Shown here piece after piece: positions 56,465 through 64,000 of a stretch of DNA of 64,000 bases (its first letter is position 1; every line of letters starts with the position of its first letter). Under the pieces are notes generated by a model, which worked only from the letters and a program-made list of their open reading frames with translations, was not told the origin of the DNA and did no database searches. Position numbers and translations under genes: made by a program. This DNA is from Calycina herbarum. Its lineage: Eukaryota > Ascomycota > Leotiomycetes > Helotiales > Pezizellaceae. Where the stretch lies: assembly GCA_001414485.1 (NCBI GenBank), contig LLEY01000113.1, positions 140,314-204,313 on the forward strand. Reading direction: 5' to 3'.

Positions 56465-57217
56465 ATGATTGATTGAGTCAGGTAAGCGAATACCCAATAT
56501 ACAAAGGCTCTAAAGACAACTTCTGATTATATCCCAGATTTGATTTTGTCCAATATCAGACTATGATCGACCTGGCGCGCACTTTATCTCTCTTCAGCGA
56601 GGGATGGAAAAGGGTTTCATGGAGCTGGTTGAGAACACTTCTTGTCTGGCGAAGGGTTGGAAACTATAATTTGACACAAAGCACTCTTAAATTGTCAGCA
56701 TGTCACTTTCTTGAATGGCACGTGAATTGATTTCTCATGACCAACACGTTCCCATGCTCATTTCGCAATGATAAAGTACAAGCAAGTACTAGGGTTTGAT
56801 GGCAATGTTTACCCCGCCTACCCGATATACTAGAGAGTGACAGTTGTGGATAATGTTTCATGGGGTCTGAAAGGATTCGGCGATGTCACCTAACTGCATT
56901 GCATGGCAGCCGAGTCGATATCGTGCGATTCGCGTGCCCATGGTGGCGATTAGACAGATGCTTGCATGGTGGCATCATGGGGGGCGGGATGGGAGAACCC
57001 CACCCCACAGCCCAGACTTTTTCACCCGGACCAAGTCGCCTTGGCGAAAACTACGCCTCATGGTCACAGACTGGGGGGAAATACGAGTACAGGCATTTTG
57101 GAACAGCCTAAGGACTCAATTTTTCATTTCAAAGATATGCAAGGTATGAATTGATAACTGTGAATAGAACGCTTTGAGAGTCACACCACAAACCCCTCCC
57201 TTACCCACCTATGCCGG
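56465..57217. other. Intergenic region
   Basis: No supported gene. A short GC-richer stretch at about 56940-57080 has overlapping chance frames in all three phases. Confidence 0.4.
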
Positions 57218-59070
57218 TCAAATCTTCCGGATTCTAACTGCCAGCTTGCTCTTTGGAGCGAGAATTCCCACCCCAAATGTACTCTTTGCAAACTCAGGTT
57301 GATCTCCATCAAATTCGATTTCGTAATTTTTGAGAAAATAAACGACTGTATGAATTATCTCCATTTTGGCGAACGAGCGACCGGGACACATTGTATCACC
57401 ACCCCCAAAAGGTATAAATGTTCCGGCAAGACCATCCGTCGAGAACCTGACGTCTTTCTCTGACACATTTTTTGTTGAAGAGTCGATTCCAGGAAATTCC
57501 TCGGAAACGACATTTCTGGGGGCTGGATGCTTGGAAGGTCCAGAGAGTTTCTGTTTTTCAGACACCAGGAATCTTTCATCCCAGAAGTCATCCAGCGAGT
57601 GTGTCTCTTCAGTTGTTCCTGTGTTCCAAGCATTGATATCGTGATGCCTTCCAAAGGTAGAAATGCCCATGTAGCTACCACGCGGAACAATCCAGTTATT
57701 GACTCTAGTATCAGTCAAAGATGGACCCCGTAACACCATATCAGCGCTGTAAAAGCGAAGCGTTTCTGCAAACAGGCTTTGCAAATAAGGTGAATTTGCC
57801 AATATATAAGGGCCTGGATCAGGCCCATAAACAGATTCAATTTCCGAGAGTGTTCTTTCTACACGAGCTCGCACCTTTTTATCTGACAAGATGCGAGTGA
57901 GTAACCAGAAAACTGTGTTGGTGGCATTGTGATTTGCACTTGTTCTGTTTAGCCAATTTTCCAAGTTTATGGGGGAGAATACATACGCCCACAATAATGC
58001 CATATCTTCACTTGCTTGTGCATCAGAAGTCATAGGCTCCATTTTCTTCCACGCTTGTTGTCTACACTTCACAAGTTCCGGAACGACGGACTCGTCAAAA
58101 ACGGTGAAATTACCGGTAGTCTCCAATTTGACTGGGTCCCTCTGGAGCATAGAATGGTAATTCTTGAATCCTTGGATGCAACGTTCTTTAGATGAATGTG
58201 CAGCGGAAACCATCCATTTTGGGAGACCTTTTGCCAGAAGTGTTGAGCTACGATCATGCTCTATGAAATCGCCAAGTAGCCCTGGGGTTGTATCTAGAAG
58301 TTGGGGTCCAAACATACAGCATGCAGTGGTTTCAACCATTGCGGACTGTAAGATGTATAACAAATCTGGGTGTGAAGTGGCAGAAGTAGTATCGAGTTTC
58401 AATTGGTGGGAGAGACTGATAGGAAGTATCCTTTCGTAACTATGTATTAGAGGCTTCAATCCAGGACCAGTGAGAAGCTTCCGCATACTACTATGGACAA
58501 GATACTCGAATCTGTGCTCAGGCTTGGTGACGGGGTATCCCGGCGGTAATGGAAGCGATTTTGGATGTTTTCCGGTGTAATCAGCGGCAATAAATTCGTG
58601 AGCTTCAAGTGGCATATTGAACATGGCGGTTGTACCAAGATGTCGATATGCCTTGTTCGTAGCTGTGTGAGATTGGGCAAAGAGAGATGTGACGTCTGAT
58701 GGAGAAAAGAACATGTAGAATTTCACTCTGAACATATCAACATAAGCCGGCATGTAACTCCATTTTTCCCTGTAGAATTGCGTCAGTTTATCTCGTTGAG
58801 TGTTTTATTGTGTTCATATCAAACTTACATTACATTGAGTACAAAGCCAGACGGGTCCCAAGCAAAAGGCAATGCATGGGCAAGAATTGGAATCTGATAT
58901 GGAAACGTCTGAGGAACTTTGCCTTCTTTCGTGGTTTTCGGAACCCGATAGGTTCTTACCCACGTCGTAGTGAAATTGACGAAAAAGACTCCCACGATCA
59001 GTGACCATATTTGAAAACCAGTCAAGTATGCTTGACTGTTCCAGTACTGAAGAATAGATGAAGTAAGCAT
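57218..59070 (-). CDS. Cytochrome P450 (CYP7/CYP8-like clan), third of three
   Basis: Exons 58829-59070 and 57218-58769, joined over a 59-nt intron (GTAAGT to CTACAG), give 597 residues. It starts with a membrane anchor (GFQIWSLIVGVFFVNF) and a Pro-containing hinge (PQTFPYQIPILAHALPFAW). The haem loop is PFGGGDTMCPGRSFAK, ExxR is AETLRF and the I-helix region reads NATNTVFWLL, without the usual acid-Thr pair. The form closely parallels the P450 at 49186 (same anchor, GGG before the haem loop and a long insert before it), suggesting an old duplication within the block. The substrate is unknown; the CYP7/CYP8-like set includes fungal enzymes acting on sterol- or terpenoid-type molecules. Confidence 0.88.
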
Positions 59071-59919
59071 GTTGAAGTTCTAAAATGTACAAATTAGAGT
59101 AAGAGGCTTTTGTGACTCAATTGAAAGATCAAAGAGAGCTGGCCCTCTGGAAGGAAGTTGGAAAGTACACTAGATTATTACGATGGATTTTGATTGCCAG
59201 GTAATTTCATGCTTCAGGCCGTATATTTCAGGAATCAGGATATGTATTTTGATGTGTAATTATTGGATCACAACATTTTCCAGTTAATGCAACATATACA
59301 CAAGCGCCTGGTGGCGCTTTTGTGGGGCGCTGGGGGCCTGGAATGAAACGCTCTCAATTGCGTCTCCGGAAAAATTGGAACTCGCCTCATACCGACATAT
59401 TCACTACATGTTCTGTCAATTTTCTCTATAGGGCTTTACGTATAGCAATCCCGCAGGGCTCGAAATTCAAGAGGCTGGATCATGACAACGGCATCTATAC
59501 CCGATGCAGGCTTGCATATGCAACTCATTAATATGCCAACGTTGCTTTCATCACCATGCACGCCTTATCGTAAAGTGCCATGTGCGATTCGTAACTACCA
59601 GTTAATGTCCTGCAGAAAATAGTTCCGCACGCATGTATATAGGAGGCGTATCTCGTAAGGCCGTTTCCGTAAATTGATACGTAGCAATATCTGCGGCAAT
59701 GCATCAATTTTCCCGCTTGTGCATTAGCGCCTTGATGAGGGGAAATGGAGGGCGCTATAGTGATGTTCTGGCTCCGCCAAGCAATCTTTACATCAAACCT
59801 GATTTACAAGAAGAAAACTGTTAGGGGTTGCACGAGACAATGCATCTAAAAAGGAACGGCACTCTGTTTTCGAATAGTGCGATTTTATGATATCATAGGA
59901 ACAATTCATATTCACGACA
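59071..59919. other. Divergent promoter region
   Basis: Between the third P450 and the second rhodopsin-domain gene. No gene is seen. Confidence 0.45.
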
Positions 59920-61138
59920 ATGCCAATCCACGGCAGCCGTCACACAACTGGAACCATTGCGGCTGATCTTGGCACCTCGCTCCTGGGGCTTCAGATACTC
60001 TTCTTCGGAACTCGATTGTTTGAACGAGCATATGTAACTCGGTCTCTTGGTTGGAATGACTGTAAGCAATACTCTTATCATATTAGGCGATATAATTAAT
60101 TTTAACTGAAGTCCCTTTTAGTGATTTTCACATGTGGTTTCGTAAGAGCACCATCGATTGTTCTGAAAAGCTCAAAGCTCAAGATTCCTAGATCTCAACA
60201 ATCATTCATTATGTTTCTAATATCCTCGGTTAGTTCAGATGATGAAGATGAATTTTGCTAGTCACGCTGATTCTTAGTAGTTATCAATACTGGCTATGTT
60301 GGCTATTACAATTGGAACATTCTTCATGTACATCTACCACGTACTTCGATCTTGAACTCAAGTTTATTTGTAGTAAGTTACAGCATCTTACTGGAAGCAA
60401 ACACCACGACTCATTTTGTCAAAAGTTCCAAGATCCATTCTCTCTCACATACGGAGTAGCAATTATCTTCATGAAACTATCCTTTTCGCTTTCTTATTGG
60501 CAAAAATTCTACCCATCGAGGTGGAGGTCTACAGCAATTTCAGGAAATGTGTTCTTGACTGCAATAATCTATGTAGCCTATCAAGTTCTTGGTTTTCTAT
60601 ACGTTGTGCCACTGAGAGGAAACATAGCCGTCAATCAACATACCGGGCAAGAAGGAACCCTCGTATTTGTTCCCGCACTGTCAGCCATATCTGCTTTTTA
60701 TGATCTTTATCTTCTCTGTCTACTTTTGGGAGATGAGTTATGGCAGATTAAACTCAACTTTAAAAACAAATGCTTGCTAAGTGTTGTATTTTTGTCTAGA
60801 ATATCGTAAGTTTCGCCAACACCCTACATGGAAAACAAAGCTTGATAACTTTTAGGGTCTGCATTTACTTGATCCTCACAGTGCACTATGGAGATCAGCC
60901 GATAAAATCACATGAACTTCTTGAGGAAACCCTGCTGCTGAATTTGATAAGGTATGCTCTCGAAACTGAACCCGTCCTTCTTCTCGTATTAATCCTGTAC
61001 AGCTTCACCGAAATGCAAATTGGAATCATATGTTGCTGCGTTCCATCGCTTATGTCTCTCCTACGCCATGTGAAGGCAAAATATCGGATTGATACAAGGG
61101 GAACTGTTTCAAATAAGGGTGTTAAAAAGAATATTTGA
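59920..61138 (+). CDS. Second SAT4/PTH11-type rhodopsin-domain membrane protein
   Basis: Five exons (59920-60061, 60122-60228, 60281-60340, 60384-60805, 60856-61138) give 337 residues, frame preserved throughout; introns are 43-60 nt. Hydrophobic helices include GTSLLGLQILFFGTRLF, SLSILAMLAITIGTFFMYIY, TYGVAIIFMKLSFSLSYWQ and LTAIIYVAYQVLGFLYVV. The family marks are LGWNDL after the first helices and the near-C-terminal EMQIGIICCCVPSLMSLLRHV, typical of SAT4-type proteins. The ligand and signalling partner are unknown. With the one at 47337, it brackets the P450 group. Short cytosolic tail ending KGVKKNI. Confidence 0.8.
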
Positions 61139-61859
61139 GAAACATGGCTGCTTAGATATGGAGATCTTCATTTGAATTGATGTTTCACGGAGTAATAACT
61201 TATAAGTCCCTTTGAAATAAACGATTGAAATGATCCGGTCAATTATACTTAAACTAGTGCTCAAAGTAGTGTATTATTCTTGTCTTATCTTATTAAAGTA
61301 GCTACGTAGGTCCTTCTTATATAGCCCTTTTCTAGGTCACGTGAACTAGCTACAAAGTAGTATTCACCTGAAACGACAATTTGGCACAATTTAAAATTAT
61401 CCCAAATAGCTGGAACAATGAGATTCTATTCTCCCAAACATCTGGGAGAAATTTTCAAATTGTCCTAAAAGCTTAGAAAAACGAGACGACCATTGCAAAA
61501 TTTGTGCCTGGGCTGCCTTAACCGATATCCCGGCCTCGTGCACGGTCCTGGCAAAAGCCCGCCCCCTCGGAATGTCACCCACTATATTAAAAGTTATATA
61601 TCACAATAACCACTTATTGAATTTATATGTAATTAAGTAGGGATATAGATAAAAGGTAGTTAATTAGAGAATAAGTATAAAAAACTATGCGCGAGCACGG
61701 AGTGGTAGCCTAATCTGCTGTCCTAACCTAGTTTCCTTTAATTATAGGGCTACTACTTTAGCTAGAACTCTAACCTTAAGTTTAAGTATTAAAGTTGGCT
61801 TTTCCAGCTCTTTTTATCCCTTTTTAGCTCCTTTCTTGACTTAAGGCATATGTAGAGTA
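61139..61859. other. AT-rich transition into the transposon nest
   Basis: No gene is seen. The right-hand part, from about 61600, is increasingly AT-rich and probably belongs to the pogo element's 3' end. Confidence 0.5.
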
Positions 61860-62908
61860 GTCCTTTTTCGTGAGACACGTATATATTTTGTCTGTTTTAA
61901 GGCCTTTGGAGTTATAGTAGCTAGCTCCTTATAGAGCTGGGTTTCTGCTCTCTTATTAGCTAATTCTTCCTTCTTACGTTGTCTCTTAAGAGCATTCGCC
62001 TTTCTTGTCTCTCTCCTCTCTTCCTTTGCCTGTTCTTCAGCCTCCCTTGCCTCTTCTTCCTTAGCCTGATACTCTCGAGCTTGTATAACCTTCCTAGGGA
62101 AGTATACCTCTACTCCCTAGCTAATTTCCCTGCAAAGATTAAGTCTCTTACTCTTCTTTCTCTTCTGATTCTTAAGAATAATAGCTATTCGCAGCCCCTA
62201 GTTCTCGTGTTTGAGAATAGAGACTTAAGAGGAAAGAGTACGTATAGAAGTTAAGACCTTATATACCTTGAGTTTAGATAGAGACTTTTCAAAGTCTAAG
62301 AACACGTGTTATATAGCTTTTAATATAAGGGGTGTTTTCATGCCTTTGACAGGTTCCTTAACTAACGAGGCAGGCTTTGTCACCTAGGTAACTATCTTTA
62401 CGCTCTAAATTAGCCAGATTCTAGCCTTCTCGAAGGTATATGTAATATTATATTCTATAAATATAAGATTCTAGGCTATCTTAAACATTTTATAGAAAAA
62501 TCTCTTAGACATAGAGACTAATCTATCGGAAGTAGTAAGGAGCTTTTCTAGCTTATTACTATAGAATATAGTAAGTGGTTAGAAGAGGCCTATGTTAAGA
62601 GGCTAGAGCCGATGTATAGTATAAGAAGGAAGGATAATAATAATAATACGATAACGGAATACAAAGTCGATAAATTTCATATTAATATATAAGGAGTAGC
62701 TGTCTATAAGAAGTAGCTGGTATACTCTTACGTTCTTCGGTTTTATATGTCTCTTAAAGACGTCTTCTAGCCACTTTAGGCTAAACTGGTTTAATAACTA
62801 GCCGTTTTCTAATAAACTGAAATATGCTCTATCTTCTTTAACATCCTCTGTCTAGGAGCACTATAAGTCTCCTAACACGCTCTTATAAATAAGAAGCGGC
62901 GGGATAGC
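61860..62908 (-). pseudogene. RIP-degraded pogo/Fot-type DDE transposase
   Basis: Read on the minus strand, from 62908 leftwards: AIPPLLIYKS, then FSLLENG, a stop where Trp is expected, and LLNQFSLKWLEDVF. These match the DDE core of pogo elements up to the GWT-x(n)-WLxxxF region. Further on are LLLIDSY (from the LLxxDGH block), FIDF, ILPSYTIHRL, a stop in place of Gln, PLNIGLF, another stop, and PLTIFYSNKLEKLL, matching the 'THxLQPLDVGxFxPLxxxY' block. Near 61935-62085 is the typical Glu/Lys/Arg-rich tail (REYQAKEEEAREAEEQAKEE). The stops correspond to TGG-to-TAG and CAG/CAA-to-TAG/TAA changes, as RIP makes. The N-terminal DNA-binding part is missing, cut off by the LTR at 62909. Confidence 0.8.
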
Positions 62909-63149
62909 TGTCAGGACTTGTAGTAAATACTGATGAATTGAACTACAGAGGTGTCTATATATAAGAAGATTCGATTGTCCTTTCTAAGCTAGAGTCCTTA
63001 CCAACTTATATACTCAGTTAGCTTTTTCTAGAGGGTTCTGCCAAGGGTACTCTCGAAGGTTCTGTTATGTCCATGCGTTGCTAAGCGAGGTCACGTGAAT
63101 GCGTCGCTAGAGTACTCTAAGACTTATTCCACGGGTGTAACCCTTGATA
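62909..63149 (-). repeat. Ty3/gypsy LTR (3' LTR of a minus-strand element)
   Basis: On the minus strand the segment starts TATCAAGGG (RIP form of TGTCAAGGG), preceded by the purine tract GGAAGGGGGG, and ends AGTCCTGACA. TGTCA/TGACA are inverted LTR ends. It holds a TATATAAG box and a later TATATAGA. It sits directly between the chromodomain end of pol and the truncated pogo coding region, so the gypsy element probably inserted into the pogo element. Confidence 0.7.
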
Positions 63150-63437
63150 TTACCCCCCTTCCTACTCTTAAAGGTAGGTGTCTAGGGCTACTATGTCCTC
63201 TAACTTAGTAGCAGGTTCCTATGTTAGGTTTGCGTATCCTGTCTATTTAACCTTATACTCGAGTCGAGTACGAGAGCCTTTCCCTAAGAGCTTCTTTTAC
63301 CGTTGACCTAGTATTCTTTTAACTTGCTATTCTATAGTATCGTCTACTAATATTATAGGTGGTTGATCATCGTCTGTAATTTAACTAGGCAGCGGGTCTG
63401 TAGCTGCTAGCCTTAATAAGTCTATATTAAAGACATT
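63150..63437 (-). pseudogene. C-terminal chromodomain of Ty3/gypsy chromovirus polyprotein
   Basis: Minus-strand translation gives NVFNIDLLRLAATDPLPS followed by a stop, then an acidic linker, QVKRILGQR, a basic stretch ending RTRLEYKVK and, after another stop, TGYANLT and EPATKLED. This is the integrase end and chromodomain of a chromovirus pol, in which VEYLVKWKGY and TWEPAENLEN-type motifs are expected; stops sit where Trp and Gln should be (RIP). The frame ends just before the purine tract of the LTR at 62909-63149. Confidence 0.75.
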
Positions 63438-64000
63438 ATTGTGATGGCCAGCTATTTATGGAATTGCCGAGCCATCGGAACAGCCAAGAATACGTGCCGA
63501 GTATGGTACGGCACAGATGGTTTCGGAATTGTCAGAGCCGGATCGGTACGGACTTTTGTTATTATCCGGCCCTCTTGTATATAGATGCCCTTACTCTCTC
63601 TTGAGGAAAGACCAATTTGGTCTTTTCCTTCGTATCAGAGCCTAGTATTCGGGTATGTCATTCTATCGAACGCACTTCCATATGCCTCTTTTGTAGTAGT
63701 ATCCGTTTCGTGCCGTTACATTAAAAGACCAAATTCGACTCCGCCGGGGACGGCCTGTTATAATATCTCACTCGAGCGCGCCGGCGTACTTGCTTCGAAT
63801 TCGATTCGGCCTAGATTCGGATCAGTACATCGACAACCTCAAATAGCCAGGTAATCAGAGACCACCTGGACGACCAGTGACACCGGGGTTTGGTGTCTGA
63901 ACAGTCAGCTGGTAAAATCGTAGGCGATTCCTGCGTCAATGGGAGTGGACTACGCTGAGTACTCCTGAGACTCCTAATAACCCTCTCCGTGTAGGGATTG
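63438..64000. other. GC-richer, unresolved end of the transposon nest
   Basis: Base composition changes abruptly near 63440: GC rises and RIP-type stops cease. The stretch contains a TATA-like TGTATATAGATG at about 63577, the palindrome AAAGACCAATTTGGTCTTT at about 63609-63627 and, just after, TATCAGAGCC, part of the initiator-tRNA-type primer-binding sequence. It may be the 5' end of a younger LTR element running off the window, but boundaries cannot be fixed. Confidence 0.35.

Noticed and set aside
61979..62254. 91-residue plus-strand frame rich in Leu/Ser
   Set aside because: It is the complement of the Glu/Lys-rich tail of the pogo transposase.
1..64000. CRISPR arrays, bacterial operons, riboswitches or prophage
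   Set aside because: The intron-rich fungal gene structure and absence of regularly spaced repeats exclude them.

Overview
The window is nuclear DNA of a filamentous ascomycete. Most genes carry short introns (about 43 to 131 nt) with GT donors, CTAAC/CTGAC-like branch sites and AG acceptors. Several families are typical of Pezizomycotina: a HET-domain protein, a CFEM protein, two SAT4/PTH11-type rhodopsin-domain membrane proteins, a clock-controlled gene-9 homologue and a CmcJ/NvfI-type oxygenase. The transposon relics contain stop codons where Trp or Gln is expected, with AT enrichment, as left by repeat-induced point mutation (RIP). I infer a leotiomycete (Helotiales-like) genome, but the sequence alone does not prove the order.

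Layout. 1-10.8 kb: an SR-rich Hub1 ubiquitin-like protein, a large AT-hook nuclear protein, a CmcJ/NvfI-type oxygenase and a coiled-coil protein. 11.9-17.3 kb: two unrecognised coiled-coil genes flank a broken SET-domain gene and an 844-bp hAT element with a perfect 8-bp target duplication. 17.7-28.5 kb: a small membrane protein, an Sds3-like co-repressor subunit, a HET-domain gene whose frame is interrupted, a four-exon tail-anchored protein and a MYND protein. 28.9-39.7 kb: a housekeeping block with PIG-H/Gpi15, Deg1/Pus3 pseudouridine synthase, an atypical Rho-like GTPase, a zinc-finger protein, the ten-exon ccg-9 gene (one exon is only 4 nt) and an HSL-type hydrolase. 39.9-41.9 kb is a gene-free repeat island. 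42-61.1 kb is an accessory block: a PDR-type ABC transporter, two SAT4/PTH11-type membrane proteins, three cytochrome P450s and a GPI-anchored CFEM protein. It looks like a sensing, oxidation and efflux locus, but no polyketide, peptide or terpene backbone enzyme is visible in the window. 61.1-64 kb is a nest of mutated transposons: a pogo-type DDE transposase with the 3' end of a Ty3/gypsy chromovirus inserted in it.

Exon coordinates were worked out by eye from splice signals and frame continuity. For the longer genes the spliced length divides by three, which supports the models. Family assignments rest on recalled motifs, not on database searches.
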